Source of the DNA: Halothiobacillus sp.
GTDB taxonomy: Bacteria > Pseudomonadota > Gammaproteobacteria > Halothiobacillales > Halothiobacillaceae
Assembly (NCBI GenBank): GCA_020061705.1
Contig: JAGUXT010000014.1
Location: 50,769-114,768, forward strand
Reading direction: 5' to 3'
Length of the DNA: 64,000 nt
This document shows, piece by piece, positions 1-10,845 of the stretch (its first letter is position 1; every line of letters starts with the position of its first letter). The notes under the pieces are model-generated. The model did not search any database. It saw nothing but the letters and a program-made list of their open reading frames with translations, and was not told the DNA's origin. The translations under genes were made by a program, and so were the position numbers.

Positions 1-3000
1 GAGGAAGCACTGATTCAGGAGGTGTGTCGCCAGATCGTCGAAACCGGCAGTCATAAGTTGGCCTGGGTGTCTTATCCCGTTGGAGGGGTGGACAGTCTCC
101 CCGTGCCGTTTGCCCACTTCGGCGACGAAAGTCTGTTCCGGCTCCACGGTGAACTGGGGAATGACCCGGAGTACCAGCGGCATTGCCTGAGCTTTTCCGC
201 CCTGCGCGAACGCCAGACGCGGACATGTAACAGACTTGATGTTATGTCGAAGTGCGCTTTCGAGCCATTGCATGCTGCGGGTGTGGCGGCGATCCTGGCA
301 CTGCCGCTGCTGCAAGGCCAGGAAATCTACGGTGTGCTCTCCATCTTTTCGCCAAGCCCCGATGTCTTTGGCAGCGCCGAGATCCAGCTTATGGAGCAAT
401 TGGCTGGTGACATTGCCTTTGCAATCGTCACCTTGCGCGCCAGAGCCGAGCTCAAAAATGCCACACGCGCCTTGCGCGAGAGCGAGGAGAAATTCCGCCA
501 GTTGTTCGAAGGCTCGCGCGATGCTCTGATGACGCTGGCACCGCCATCGTGGACATTCACGAATGCGAATCTGGCAACGTTGCAATTGTTCGGTGTGTCG
601 AGCGTGGCCGAATACACTGCATTCAGGCCGTGGGATGTTTCGCCGGAGCGTCAACCGGACGGACGCCCCTCCAGAGAAACGTCGCTGGAAATGATTGCGA
701 GCGCTATGCGCGACGGTTCCAACTTCTTTGAGTGGCAACACCAACGGCTGAATGGCGAAGTTTTCCCATGTGACGTATTGCTGACCCGCATGGAGCTGGA
801 CGGCCAGCCATTTCTTCAGGCCACGATGCGCGATATCAGCTCGCGCAAGGCGGCGGAGGCGGCGGTCGAGAACGAGCGTAACCGACTCGCCGCAATCTTT
901 CAGACCGCGAGCGATGGCATTGAAATTGTGGATGCCGACGGCTTGCTGCTTGATGCCAACGAGGTCTTCCTCGGCAGGCTGGGTTATGACCAAACGGCTA
1001 TCGGTCGCCTGCACGTGTTTGATTATGAAGCGCAGCAAGGAAAGGATGAAATTCTTCACAAGATTCGTAATCTGATAAGGCAGCAGACAACCGGACTCTT
1101 TGAGAGCCAGCATCGCCGTGCAGACGGTGAGATCATCGACGTGGAAGTCCATATCAAGGCGATCCGCATCAATGGTAAGGATATGATTTATTCCTCCTCG
1201 CGCGATATTACCGAGCGCAGGCTTGCCGAAAGGGAACGCCAAGCTGCAGGAGAGCTGCTGCGTACCGTCCTGGAGAGCGTGCCAATGCGCGTGTTCTGGA
1301 AGGATGCCGAGTTGCGCTACCTTGGTTGTAACAGCCTTTTTGCCCGTGATGCCGGGCTGTCGAACCCGCAGGATTTGTTCGGCAAGGATGATTTTCAGAT
1401 GACATGGCGGGAGCAGGCCGAACGCTATCGTGCCGATGATATAAGGGTTATGGCATCCGAGATCCCCGTACTTGGCTATGAAGAGCCACAAACCACGCCC
1501 GACGGACACACGATCTGGTTACGCACCTCGAAGGTGCCGTTGCACGATGCCGACGGGAAAGTCATCGGTTTGCTTGGCGTCTATGATGACATCACGACCC
1601 ACAAGCAGGCAGAGACGGATTTGCGTGAAAGCGAAGCATTTATCAAGACTGTGCTGGATCATCTGCCCATGGGGATTGCCGTCAATTCGGTGGCACCCAC
1701 CGTTGTCTTCAGTTACATGAACGACAAGTTTCCCGAAATCTATCGGACAACACGAGAACGCCTCGCCGATCCCGATGTGTTCTGGGACATCGTTTTTGAA
1801 GAGCCGGTGTTCAGGGAAGCGATCCGGCAAAAGGTGCTGGAAGATATCGCCAGTGGCGATGTCAAGCGTATGTACTGGCCAGAGATCCCTCTTACCCGCA
1901 AGGGGGATAAAACCTCATACATTACAGCTCAGAACATTCCAGTACCTGGAAAGCAGATACTGATCTCGATGGTTTGGGATGTGACCGAGGCGAAGCGGGC
2001 GGAGGATCAGATTCGCAAGCTTTCGCTGGCCATTGAGCAGAGTCCGGAGAGCATTGTTATCACCGATCTCGATGCCAGCATTGAGTATGTCAACGAAGCT
2101 TTTGTACGCAATACCGGCTACAGCCGTGAAGAGGCTATTGGCCAGAATCCGCGCATCCTGCAATCGGGCAAGACCCCCCCGGCGAGCTACGATAGGCTGT
2201 GGCAGGCGCTGACCAGCGGCCAGAGCGCGCAACTGGAAATGATCAATAAGCGTAAGGATGGCAGCGAATACACCGAGTTGGCCGTCATTACGCCGATCCG
2301 CCAGGCTGAGGGGCAGGTCACTCACTATGTAGCGGTAAAAACTGATATTACCGAACAAAAGCGTGCGGCCGATGAGCTCGAACAGCATCGTCACCATCTG
2401 GAAGATATGGTTGCAATCCGCACGCAGCAGCTGAATGAATCCAAGGCTTTGGCCGAGGAAGCGAATGCGGCCAAAAGTGCCTTCGTTGCCAATATGAGTC
2501 ACGAGATTCGCACGCCATTGAATGCCATCGTCGGTCTCACCCATTTGTTGCGGCGCGACAGCAGCGATCCCGCGCAGAGAGTGAAGCTGGAAAAAATCGT
2601 CAACGCCTCGCGGCATCTGCTGGCGGTGATCAACGATATTCTCGATTTTTCCAAGATCGAGGCTGGCAAGCTGAGGCTTAGTGTCACTGACTTCGCTTTC
2701 GATCGTATGCTCGACAATGTCATTTCCATGATTGGCCCCCGGCTGCGCGAGAAGCACCTGGATTTTATTGAGGATCGGGACGGGCTGCCGCCGGTGCTGA
2801 TCGGTGACTCCACTCGCTTGGCGCAGGCTCTGTTGAACTATCTTTCCAATGCCGTGAAATTTACCGAGCGTGGCAGGATTACACTGCGACTGTCCAAAAT
2901 CGAAGAGTCCGAAAGTGATCTGCTGGTGTGTTTTGAAGTGACGGATACCGGCATCGGTATTGAGCCCGAAAAGCTCGGTGAGCTGTTCACCGCGTTTGAA

Positions 3001-3945
3001 CAGGCCAATGCGCGCCGCTACGGTGGCACGGGACTAGGGCTTGCCATCACCAAGCGTCTGGCGGGGTTGATGGGCGGCGAAGTCGGCGCACAAAGCGTGC
3101 CCGGTGTGGGCAGCACGTTCTGGTTTACGGCCCGTCTTGGTAAAAGCGAGTTCAGCCTTGCAGATCTGGCTGAGACACTCTCAGTGGCCGATCTGAGCAT
3201 GCAAGCCATGCCAAGCAATGTTCACATCCTGTTGGCCGAGGACAACCGGATTAACCAGGAAGTGGCGGTGGAGCTTCTCACCGAGGCTGGGTTAAAGGTG
3301 GAGATCGCCAACAACGGTTTCGAGGCTTTGGAGAAAGTGCGCACTCGCGATTATGACTTGATCCTTATGGATATGCAGATGCCGGGCATGGATGGTCTGG
3401 AGGCAACCCGTGCCATCCGCAGCCTGCCGGGTTGGGAAACAAAGCCCATTCTGGCGATGACCGCCAATGCCTTCGATGAGGATCGCCAGCGTTGCCACGA
3501 TGCTGGCATGAATGATTTCATTGCCAAGCCGGTCGACCCGGATCATCTGTATGGCACACTTTTGCGCTGGCTACCGTCGACTGCAATGGTTCCGCCCGTT
3601 GCCGCAAAGTCGCTTATTTCTGTTGAGCTTGCGGTCATTCCCGGCTTGGATGTTACTCGTGGTCTCGGTGTGCTGAACGACAACGTGCCGGCTTACCTGC
3701 GGCTGCTGCGCCAATTTACCGTCGATCATGCGAATGATTTGTCGCGCCTGCGCGAGCGCATGGCGCAGTCTGATCGCGTTGAAGCGCGGAGATTGGCACA
3801 TACGCTCAAGGGCAGTTCGGGCATCATGGCGCGACAGAGGTGCAGCGGCTGGCTGCCGCGTTGGAAGAAGCCATCAAGGGGGATCGGGATGCAGCAGATG
3901 TCGAGCGTCTGGTTAATGCCTTGGAAAGTGAGTTGTTACGGTTGA
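1..3945 (+). CDS. GAF/multi-PAS hybrid sensor histidine kinase with receiver domain; 5' end outside the window, C-terminal HPt interrupted by an apparent frameshift
   Basis: Frame is open from base 1. Repeated PAS/PAC-like segments, H-box [15 protein letters not shown]-box [21 protein letters not shown], receiver [13 protein letters not shown], and HPt start [11 protein letters not shown]. Confidence 0.9.
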   Translation, partial: EEALIQEVCRQIVETGSHKLAWVSYPVGGVDSLPVPFAHFGDESLFRLHGELGNDPEYQRHCLSFSALRERQTRTCNRLDVMSKCAFEPLHAAGVAAILALPLLQGQEIYGVLSIFSPSPDVFGSAEIQLMEQLAGDIAFAIVTLRARAELKNATRALRESEEKFRQLFEGSRDALMTLAPPSWTFTNANLATLQLFGVSSVAEYTAFRPWDVSPERQPDGRPSRETSLEMIASAMRDGSNFFEWQHQRLNGEVFPCDVLLTRMELDGQPFLQATMRDISSRKAAEAAVENERNRLAAIFQTASDGIEIVDADGLLLDANEVFLGRLGYDQTAIGRLHVFDYEAQQGKDEILHKIRNLIRQQTTGLFESQHRRADGEIIDVEVHIKAIRINGKDMIYSSSRDITERRLAERERQAAGELLRTVLESVPMRVFWKDAELRYLGCNSLFARDAGLSNPQDLFGKDDFQMTWREQAERYRADDIRVMASEIPVLGYEEPQTTPDGHTIWLRTSKVPLHDADGKVIGLLGVYDDITTHKQAETDLRESEAFIKTVLDHLPMGIAVNSVAPTVVFSYMNDKFPEIYRTTRERLADPDVFWDIVFEEPVFREAIRQKVLEDIASGDVKRMYWPEIPLTRKGDKTSYITAQNIPVPGKQILISMVWDVTEAKRAEDQIRKLSLAIEQSPESIVITDLDASIEYVNEAFVRNTGYSREEAIGQNPRILQSGKTPPASYDRLWQALTSGQSAQLEMINKRKDGSEYTELAVITPIRQAEGQVTHYVAVKTDITEQKRAADELEQHRHHLEDMVAIRTQQLNESKALAEEANAAKSAFVANMSHEIRTPLNAIVGLTHLLRRDSSDPAQRVKLEKIVNASRHLLAVINDILDFSKIEAGKLRLSVTDFAFDRMLDNVISMIGPRLREKHLDFIEDRDGLPPVLIGDSTRLAQALLNYLSNAVKFTERGRITLRLSKIEESESDLLVCFEVTDTGIGIEPEKLGELFTAFEQANARRYGGTGLGLAITKRLAGLMGGEVGAQSVPGVGSTFWFTARLGKSEFSLADLAETLSVADLSMQAMPSNVHILLAEDNRINQEVAVELLTEAGLKVEIANNGFEALEKVRTRDYDLILMDMQMPGMDGLEATRAIRSLPGWETKPILAMTANAFDEDRQRCHDAGMNDFIAKPVDPDHLYGTLLRWLPSTAMVPPVAAKSLISVELAVIPGLDVTRGLGVLNDNVPAYLRLLRQFTVDHANDLSRLRERMAQSDRVEARRLAHTLKGSSGIMARQRCSGWLPRWKKPSRGIGMQQMSSVWLMPWKVSCYG

Positions 3946-4247
3946 TTGCGGCACTCCATGCAGTTCTGCCGGAAGAGGCTACAGTTCCCATTGCGGGTGA
4001 TGTGGATTGGTCGCTCGTGAAGCATGTACTGGATGAACTGGAGCCTCTATTGGACAACGCCAGTATGCAGGCCAATCTGCTCTTTGAGACTTACGCGGGG
4101 CAACTCAAGACTGCACTCGGTACGCTTGGAGTGGAACTGGAACAACGGATTGAACTTTTCCTCTACCCCGAAGCTCTGGAAACACTGAAGCGGGCGCGTA
4201 AAAAACACTCGGAGCTTCACGTCATGGATTCAAGGACACCTAATTGA
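3840..4247 (+). CDS. C-terminal HPt continuation of the preceding hybrid kinase, in another frame (probably part of the same gene)
   Basis: Translation [33 protein letters not shown] continues the HPt domain after LKGSSGIM. Confidence 0.65.
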   Translation: MQRLAAALEEAIKGDRDAADVERLVNALESELLRLIAALHAVLPEEATVPIAGDVDWSLVKHVLDELEPLLDNASMQANLLFETYAGQLKTALGTLGVELEQRIELFLYPEALETLKRARKKHSELHVMDSRTPN

Positions 4248-4274
4248 ATGGGGGGCAGTGAATTGGATGGAGTG

Positions 4275-6422
4275 ATGCGGGAGAAAATCCTGATTGTGGA
4301 TGATGATTCCGGCAATCTGGCTGCCCTGGGTCGACTTCTGAGTTCAGATTACGACGTTGTGGCCGCGCCCAGCGGCGAGCGCGCATTGCGGATTGCCTTC
4401 GGCACGCAGCAGTTGGATCTGATTCTGCTCGACGTGATGATGCCGGACATGGACGGATATGAGCTGCTCAGTCGCTTGCGCGAGCATTCTGCCACTCGTG
4501 ATATTCCAGTCATCTTTGTTACCGGGATGGATTCCGTGGCCGATGAGGAACGCGGTTTAGGGCTTGGCGCAGTGGATTACATTGCCAAGCCCTATCACCC
4601 GCACATCATTCTGGCGCGCGTGCATACTCAGCTTGAACTCAAACGCGCGCGCGACTTTCTCGCCAACCATAATCATATTCTGGAGCAGCAGGTTGCCGCG
4701 CGCACCGCCGAGTTGCGGGCCAGTGAGGCTCGTTTCCGCGTCGCCATGGACAGTATGCGTGATGCCTTCGTCATTCTCGAAGCGGAGCAGGGCTCGGCGA
4801 TTGAGTGGAATCCTTCCGCAGCGAGGATGTTCGGCTTTTCCAGGGAGGAGGTGCTTGGGCAGCCGCTGTATCAGCTCATTGTGCCGGCGCGTTATCGCGA
4901 GCAGGCACAGTACGGTATCAAGCATTTTGCAGCGACAGGCGAGGGCGTAGCCGTTGGCAAGACGCTGGAGATCAAGGCACTGCACCGGAATGGCGAAGAG
5001 TTCCCCGTCGAGGTGTCTCTTTCAGCCATGCGGCTGGATGACAAAAATTACGCGGTAGGTATCGTGCGCGATATTAGCGAGCGCAAACGCTATCAGGCGC
5101 AATTGGAACGTCAAACCAACTTCGACGACCTGACCGGGCTGCCCAATCGCAACCTCCTGGCCGACCGTCTTTCCCAAGCGCTGGCGCGCTGCCAGCAGAG
5201 CAAGAAAGACCTTGCGTTACTAACCTTCAACCTCAATCGTTTCCGCGAAGTCATTGATAGCCTCGGGCATCGCTTGGGCGACCAGTTGTTGTTAGGTGTT
5301 GCCATGCGTTTGGGTAGTGTTGGCGATTCCATCGACACACTTGCGCATATGAATGGTGATGAGTTCGTTCTGCTGGCGGAATGCGGAGAAACGGGAGAAA
5401 CCATTGCACTCGCCCAGCGTGTACTGAAAACGCTCGAGCAACCGTTTCTGCTCAATGGACGGGAGCTGTTCCTCTCCGCCAGTATCGGCATCGCCGTGTT
5501 TCCCAAGGATGGCGAAAACGCTGAAACCCTGCTGAAAAACGCCGCTGCGGCAATGTATCGCACCAAAATGTCCACGGGTAACAGTTTCAGCTTTTATTCT
5601 GCCGAGATGAATGCCCACTCACTGGAGCGCCTCAACCTGGAGGTTGATTTGCGCCACGCCATCGAACGCAATGAGTTGTGCCTTTACTACCAACCGCAAT
5701 TGAGTTTACGCAGTGGCGAAGTAATCGGTATGGAAGCGTTGCTGCGCTGGCAGCATCCCGTGCGCGGACTGGTTTCACCGCTGGATTTCATCCCGCTGGC
5801 CGAGGAAACCGGTTTGATCGTACCTATTGGCGCATGGGTACTACGTACCGCCTGTGCGCAGAATCGGGCATGGCAGGCGGCGGGTCTGCCAGCTATGACG
5901 GTGGCGGTGAATCTATCGGCGCGTCAGTTTGAAGCGCAGGATATGACGGCACTCATCGCACAAGTGCTGCGCGAAAGCGGTCTCGACCCCAGCTATCTGG
6001 AGCTGGAGCTGACTGAAAGCGTGGCGATGGGTAATGCCGAGGCGTTTATCGACGTTACGGATGCCTTGAAGAAGCTGGGTGTGAGCCTGGCCATTGATGA
6101 TTTTGGCACCGGCTATTCTTCTTTGAGCTATCTCAAACGCTTTGCCATTGATCACCTGAAAATTGACCAATCCTTCGTGCGAGACATGGTGGGTGATCCA
6201 GACAGCGCCTCTATCGTCGAGGCAGTGGTCGGGCTATCGCATGGTCTGAGGTTGTCGGTCATCGCTGAGGGGGTAGAAACTGAAGCCCAGCTCAACTTTT
6301 TGCGCTCATGCAGCTGTGACGAGATGCAGGGCTTTTATTTCAGTAAACCGCTGTCCAGTGCCGAGTTCGAACAGCTTCTGCGCGAGGGGCGCAAGCTGGA
6401 TTTGCCTGCCTTATTGCCCTAA
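4275..6422 (+). CDS. Response regulator REC-PAS-GGDEF(NGDEF)-EAL c-di-GMP signalling protein
   Basis: REC KILIVDDDSG/LILLDVMMPDMDGYE; PAS; MNGDEFVLLAE; EAL motifs GMEALLRWQHP, LELTES, IDDFGTGYSSLSYL, VIAEGVET. ORF opens at 4248; 4275 is the likelier start. Confidence 0.9.
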   Translation: MREKILIVDDDSGNLAALGRLLSSDYDVVAAPSGERALRIAFGTQQLDLILLDVMMPDMDGYELLSRLREHSATRDIPVIFVTGMDSVADEERGLGLGAVDYIAKPYHPHIILARVHTQLELKRARDFLANHNHILEQQVAARTAELRASEARFRVAMDSMRDAFVILEAEQGSAIEWNPSAARMFGFSREEVLGQPLYQLIVPARYREQAQYGIKHFAATGEGVAVGKTLEIKALHRNGEEFPVEVSLSAMRLDDKNYAVGIVRDISERKRYQAQLERQTNFDDLTGLPNRNLLADRLSQALARCQQSKKDLALLTFNLNRFREVIDSLGHRLGDQLLLGVAMRLGSVGDSIDTLAHMNGDEFVLLAECGETGETIALAQRVLKTLEQPFLLNGRELFLSASIGIAVFPKDGENAETLLKNAAAAMYRTKMSTGNSFSFYSAEMNAHSLERLNLEVDLRHAIERNELCLYYQPQLSLRSGEVIGMEALLRWQHPVRGLVSPLDFIPLAEETGLIVPIGAWVLRTACAQNRAWQAAGLPAMTVAVNLSARQFEAQDMTALIAQVLRESGLDPSYLELELTESVAMGNAEAFIDVTDALKKLGVSLAIDDFGTGYSSLSYLKRFAIDHLKIDQSFVRDMVGDPDSASIVEAVVGLSHGLRLSVIAEGVETEAQLNFLRSCSCDEMQGFYFSKPLSSAEFEQLLREGRKLDLPALLP

Positions 6423-6520
6423 AACGCCTGTATTAGCCCTGTATTGGTCATTCTGAACGCCCCGGCATGTGTCAAGCGAGCGGGGCGCATCACTCCACGC
6501 AGATCACTATTCGTGGGATA

Positions 6521-6546
6521 AAAAAACCCGGTCAAGCCGGGTTTTG
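6521..6546 (-). terminator. Rho-independent terminator downstream of rpmBG
   Basis: AAAAACCCGG-TCAAG-CCGGGTTTT. Confidence 0.6.
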
Positions 6547-6569
6547 ATGTGCTATTGCAGAACGCCAGA

Positions 6570-6737
6570 TTATTTAATCTTGGCTTCCTTGAAGATAACG
6601 TGCTGGCGCACGACGGGGTCGTACTTGCGGAACTCGAACTTTTCAGGGGTGTTGCGCTTGTTTTTCTTGGTGGTGTAGAAAAAACCGGTGCCTGCGGAGG
6701 ACACGAGTTTGATCTTGTCGCTAGCTGATTTTGCCAT
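6570..6737 (-). CDS. rpmG: 50S ribosomal protein L33
   Basis: Reverse translation [55 protein letters not shown]; below the ORF track cutoff. Confidence 0.95.
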   Translation of the reverse strand: MAKSASDKIKLVSSAGTGFFYTTKKNKRNTPEKFEFRKYDPVVRQHVIFKEAKIK

Positions 6738-6748
6738 GTCTGATTACC

Positions 6749-6985
6749 TTAAACTTTTTCGCCACGGGCGCGCATGTCGGTTAGAACCTGCTCAAGACCC
6801 AGTTTGTCGATCACGCGCATGCCTTTGGCAGAGACGCGCAGGCTGATGAAGCGTTTTTCAGTTTCCAACCAGAAACGGTGATGGTGCAGGTTGGGAAGAA
6901 AGCGACGACGCGCCTTGTTGTTGGCGTGGGATACAGTGTTCCCGGTGATAACAGCCTTGCCGGTGACTTGGCATACTCTGGACAT
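6749..6985 (-). CDS. rpmB: 50S ribosomal protein L28
   Basis: [39 protein letters not shown]. Confidence 0.97.
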   Translation of the reverse strand: MSRVCQVTGKAVITGNTVSHANNKARRRFLPNLHHHRFWLETEKRFISLRVSAKGMRVIDKLGLEQVLTDMRARGEKV

Positions 6986-7275
6986 AATGAACTACCTTTG
7001 ACTCAAAAATCTCCGGATCAGCGTTGTCCGGAATGCGAAAGCCCGCAATTCTACGCGATGTTATTCACGCGCTCAAGCACTGATGTGCGTAAATGGCTCA
7101 ATGTGCATACTGGCAACCTGTCGGACTTAAGGACAGTCGGCTGCAAATCCGTCTGGACGGTGCATATTTCACCGCATTTTTTGGGTAATAGAACTCACTA
7201 TCGCCCTGCATAAGCGGCAAAGTCTGCCCTCGCCCAGCCAGATTTTCGCTACGATTTCTAAAGTCCGACAGGCTG

Positions 7276-8817
7276 CTAGCGTCTACCTTTGCCGATGATC
7301 GCACCCATTACGCCGCGCATGATTTCCTGCCCGAGTCGGCTACCCACTGCGCGCATGGTGCTTTTGACAAAGGCTTCGCCCACCGATTCGCGTGTGCGGC
7401 GCCCCTGGTTTGATGAGCCACCGCCAAATAACCCGTCCAGCAGGCCGCCGGATTGGGCTTCCTCCGGCGCGCGGCTGGGTGTCTGCTGACGGGTGCGCGC
7501 CGTGGATGTTGGCGCATCGGCTTGAGCAGCATTAAGCGCGTCTTCGGTACGCTGCTTGAGAATTTCATACGCCGATTCACGATCAACAGCTTTTTCAAAC
7601 ACGCCATAGACATTGGAGTTGCGAATGATCTGGGTGCGCTCTTCAGGGCTGATGGCACCGATCCGCGAACGCGGGGGCGCGACTAGCACGCGCTCGACCG
7701 GGTTGGGGGTGCCTTTGCTGTCGAGACAGGACACCAGCGCTTCGCCCACCCCGAGTTGGGTGATGGCTTCGGCGGTGTTGAGACCGGGCTTGGGGCGGAA
7801 GGTGTCGGCGGCCACGCGCACGGCTTCCTGGTCGCGCGGGGTGAAGGCGCGCAGGGCGTGCTGCACGCGGTTACCGAGTTGGCCGAGGATGGCGAGCGGC
7901 ACATCAAGCGGGTTTTGGGTAATGAAGTAGATGCCTACGCCTTTGGAGCGGATCAGGCGCACCACTTTTTCCACAGTGTCGATCAGGACTTTGGGGGCGT
8001 CGTCGAACAAAAGGTGAGCCTCGTCGAAGAAAAACACCAGTTTGGGCTGCTCCAGATCGCCCGCTTCCGGAAACTGCTCAAACAGTTCAGCCAACAGCCA
8101 AAGCAGCAGGGTGGCGTAGATCTGTGGCGAGTGAAATAGTTTTTCGGCAGCGAGGACGTTGATGACACCATGGCCTTGCGCATCGGTTTGCAGCAGATCG
8201 TCAAGGGTGATGGCGGGTTCGCCAAATAGATAGGTACCTCCGGCATCTTCCAGCGTGAGCAAGGCACGCTGGATGGCACCGACACTGGCGGCGGAGACGT
8301 TGCCATAGGTCGTGGTTAGTTCGCGTGCATGTTCGGCCACATGCTGCATCAATGCGCGCAGATCCTTGATGTCCAGCAGCAGCAAGCCTTGCTCATCCGC
8401 CACGCGGAAGGCAATGTTCAAAACACCCGCTTGGGTGTCATTCAAATTGAGCAAGCGAGCGAGAAGAAGCGGCCCCATGTCGGAGATGGTGGTGCGCAAC
8501 GGGTGGCCGAGTTCGCCGTACACATCCCAGAACACCACAGGGGAGGCGGCGAGCTGGAAATCGGACAGGCCGATTTTTTGCACACGTTCGCGGATGCGTG
8601 GTTTGTCTTCGCCTGTCTGACTTAATCCGGCCAGATCGCCCTTGATGTCGGCCAGAAACACCGGCGTGCCCATGCGGCTGAAGCCTTCGGCCAGAGTTTG
8701 CAAGGTGACAGTCTTACCCGTGCCCGTGGCGCCTGCAATCAGGCCGTGGCGGTTGGCCATGCGCCCTAAAAGGTGGGCTTCGGCCTCGCCCGCGCCAATA
8801 AAGATGTCATTTTGCAT
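7276..8817 (-). CDS. HerA/YjgR-like (DUF853) NTPase
   Basis: MANRHGLIAGATGTGKTVTLQTLAEGFS Walker A, LADIKGDLAGL, VFFFDEAHLLF Walker B, glycine-rich C terminus. Confidence 0.88.
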   Translation of the reverse strand: MQNDIFIGAGEAEAHLLGRMANRHGLIAGATGTGKTVTLQTLAEGFSRMGTPVFLADIKGDLAGLSQTGEDKPRIRERVQKIGLSDFQLAASPVVFWDVYGELGHPLRTTISDMGPLLLARLLNLNDTQAGVLNIAFRVADEQGLLLLDIKDLRALMQHVAEHARELTTTYGNVSAASVGAIQRALLTLEDAGGTYLFGEPAITLDDLLQTDAQGHGVINVLAAEKLFHSPQIYATLLLWLLAELFEQFPEAGDLEQPKLVFFFDEAHLLFDDAPKVLIDTVEKVVRLIRSKGVGIYFITQNPLDVPLAILGQLGNRVQHALRAFTPRDQEAVRVAADTFRPKPGLNTAEAITQLGVGEALVSCLDSKGTPNPVERVLVAPPRSRIGAISPEERTQIIRNSNVYGVFEKAVDRESAYEILKQRTEDALNAAQADAPTSTARTRQQTPSRAPEEAQSGGLLDGLFGGGSSNQGRRTRESVGEAFVKSTMRAVGSRLGQEIMRGVMGAIIGKGRR

Positions 8818-8931
8818 GATTGATTTGCAGGTTGTTGAGTTGGGTTCTGATTGTAATGTGAAAGTCGAATATTGCCGTGCGTGTTATCTTTCCAAACTTG
8901 GTTGGTCGCTGGTGAAGCAAAGGTGGTACTG

Positions 8932-9465
8932 ATGTTGGGTCGAGTAGGTGCGTGGTGGGGTGTATTGGGTGTAAGTCTGTTGATTGGCTGGGCGGTGATG
9001 CGCCTCACGCCTGTTGCGCTGGAAGCATGGGCGATGCCCTGGGGTTGGCTGGAATGGTTAGTGGCCGTGCCCTGGCTGGTTTTTATGTTGGTGGGCGAGG
9101 GCTATCGCGGCTTTCAGAAAGGTTTTGCCCCGCGTGTGGCGGCGCGCGCGCGCCATTTGCGCGAGCATCCGCATTGGTTGCATGTGCTGCTGGCACCAGC
9201 GTTTTGCATGGGATTTTTTCATGCGACACGCAAGCGCATGATTGTGTCGTGGGCAGTGACTTCGGGTATTGTGTTGCTGATTTTGGCGGTGCGTCTGTTA
9301 CCGCAACCCTGGCGCGGAATCGTTGATCTGGGTGTGGTTGCGGGGCTGACCTGGGGGCTGGTGGCGATTGTGCTTTACGGTATTCATGCGCTTACCACGC
9401 ATACGTTCAACCACCCGGCTGAAACGCCGGAATTGCGCCAGCCCATGGATCGGAACACCGCTTGA
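8932..9465 (+). CDS. Putative membrane protein of unknown function
   Basis: Multiple hydrophobic helices; ORF opens at 8872, ATG at 8932. Confidence 0.6.
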   Translation: MLGRVGAWWGVLGVSLLIGWAVMRLTPVALEAWAMPWGWLEWLVAVPWLVFMLVGEGYRGFQKGFAPRVAARARHLREHPHWLHVLLAPAFCMGFFHATRKRMIVSWAVTSGIVLLILAVRLLPQPWRGIVDLGVVAGLTWGLVAIVLYGIHALTTHTFNHPAETPELRQPMDRNTA

Positions 9466-9478
9466 TTTTCGTGTACAT

Positions 9479-9505
9479 TAAAAAACCCCGCGTTGCGGGG
9501 TTTTG
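9479..9505. terminator. Rho-independent terminator
   Basis: AAAAACCCCGCGTTGCGGGGTTTT between convergent genes. Confidence 0.7.
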
Positions 9506-9535
9506 TGTTTTTGTCACCAAAAACAAGGCGCTGAA

Positions 9536-9829
9536 TCAACTTTTGAGTTTGGCGTAGGCCTCATGAATGGAATGGCTTGCTGAAGTCCATGCCGTTTCAA
9601 TGCCGGATTTTAGATGATCCCATGTGTCATCACTGGCTTCGCCTAATTCCTTTAACTTGGCTTTTGTCGATTCAATACCGCTTTCAATCGCGGTAATTTC
9701 TTTTTCGTATTTAATACGTTCATCGGCGAGCGCGCTATTAGTCTGTGCCTTTATCGCTTCTATTTTGGCTTGGGTGAGCTCGATTTCGGCTTCAATCTTC
9801 TGCAGGTAGGCGGCTTTGGTGCTCATGGG
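9536..9829 (-). CDS. Coiled-coil protein resembling the sll1863-type stress response family (paralogue of 10475..10768); start approximate
   Basis: MSTKAAYLQKIEAEIELTQAKIEAIKAQTNSALADERIKYEKEITAIESGIESTKAKLKELGEASDDTWDHLKSGIETAWTSASHSIHEAYAKLKS. Confidence 0.7.
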   Translation of the reverse strand, partial: PMSTKAAYLQKIEAEIELTQAKIEAIKAQTNSALADERIKYEKEITAIESGIESTKAKLKELGEASDDTWDHLKSGIETAWTSASHSIHEAYAKLKS

Positions 9830-9887
9830 GAATATCCTTGATAAGTGCATTAAATGCGAGGCGAGTAAATTAATTGACGCAAACAGG

Positions 9888-10109
9888 TTAGTTTTTTCTG
9901 CGACCGACTAACAAAAGTAAACCACCCAAGACAATAGCACCACCGCCGACCCATACGGGAACATTGATGGTTTCTTTTTCCGACACTGAAAGCACCAAGG
10001 GCCCGATAACAGCTTGATCAGTTTTTTTGGTGTAGGTGAAACTTCCATACGCCAAACCTAATGCGCCAGCAATAATTAAGGCAATGGCGACAACATTGAT
10101 TGATTTCAT
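9888..10109 (-). CDS. Small two-TM membrane protein (DUF3185-like)
   Basis: MKSINVVAIALIIAGALGLAYGSFTYTKK...VPVWVGGGAIVLGGLLLLVGRRKN; GAGGAG RBS upstream of 10109. Confidence 0.7.
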   Translation of the reverse strand: MKSINVVAIALIIAGALGLAYGSFTYTKKTDQAVIGPLVLSVSEKETINVPVWVGGGAIVLGGLLLLVGRRKN

Positions 10110-10164
10110 TTCAACTCCTCCTCGGAAAACTAATTTTTTAAGACAATGCACACAGGCTAATGAC

Positions 10165-10311
10165 TCAAATGCGACGACCTTGGATAACACGCACGAGTAT
10201 CACGACAACTGCAATGACTAGAAGTATGTGAATAAACCCACCCATGGTGTATGAGGTTACAAAACCCAATAACCATAAGATAATTAAAATGATTGCGACA
10301 GTTTCGAGCAT
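10165..10311 (-). CDS. Lmo0937-family small membrane protein
   Basis: Reverse translation MLETVAIILIILWLLGFVTSYTMGGFIHILLVIAVVVILVRVIQGRRI (48 aa, missing from the ORF track). Confidence 0.8.
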   Translation of the reverse strand: MLETVAIILIILWLLGFVTSYTMGGFIHILLVIAVVVILVRVIQGRRI

Positions 10312-10418
10312 TTTAAATCCTTCTTTCTCATCTTCAAACCCGTAGTTTAAAATTACAACCTGTACGTTGAAGGTAGCACAGAAAAATTTTTTGCATCTGT
10401 TTTATTCTCAATGCTCAT

Positions 10419-10446
10419 GAAAAAACCCCGCATTGCGGGGTTTTTA
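10419..10446 (-). terminator. Rho-independent terminator
   Basis: AAAAAACCCCGCATTGCGGGGTTTTT. Confidence 0.65.
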
Positions 10447-10474
10447 GGCGAGGGGTCAAGGAGGACTCTGGTTT

Positions 10475-10768
10475 TTAGCCTTTAATTTTGGCGTAGGCTT
10501 CGTGGATGGCGTGGCGTGCCGATGCCCACGTGTTTTCAATCCCTTCCTTTAAATGCGTCCATGTGTCACTGGTGGCTTCTTCAAACTCTTTCAGCGTGGT
10601 TTTTGTTGCGTCAAGGTGGGCTTGGAGTTGGGCAATTTCTTCGTCGTACTTAACACGTTCCTCTGCGATAGCGTTTTGGGCGTGGGCTTTTAGATCATCC
10701 AGTTTGACCTGACCCGCTTCAATCTCGGCCTTGATTTCGTGCAGGAATTCTTCTTTTTTGAATTGCAT
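10475..10768 (-). CDS. Coiled-coil protein resembling the sll1863-type stress response family (paralogue of 9536..9829)
   Basis: MQFKKEEFLHEIKAEIEAGQVKLDDLKAHAQNAIAEERVKYDEEIAQLQAHLDATKTTLKEFEEATSDTWTHLKEGIENTWASARHAIHEAYAKIKG. Confidence 0.7.
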   Translation of the reverse strand: MQFKKEEFLHEIKAEIEAGQVKLDDLKAHAQNAIAEERVKYDEEIAQLQAHLDATKTTLKEFEEATSDTWTHLKEGIENTWASARHAIHEAYAKIKG

Positions 10769-10845
10769 GATGGATTCCTATGGTTAGTTAGTTTAGTGGG
10801 TGAAAAGCAGTGTCACACTGCACCCACTCTATGACGCTTTGATTA

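Noticed and set aside
1915-2757. 280-aa minus-strand ORF
   Set aside because: Fully antisense to conserved PAS/kinase coding sequence; low-plausibility shadow ORF.
6469-6678. 69-aa plus-strand ORF
   Set aside because: Antisense to the rpmG terminator and rpmG coding region.
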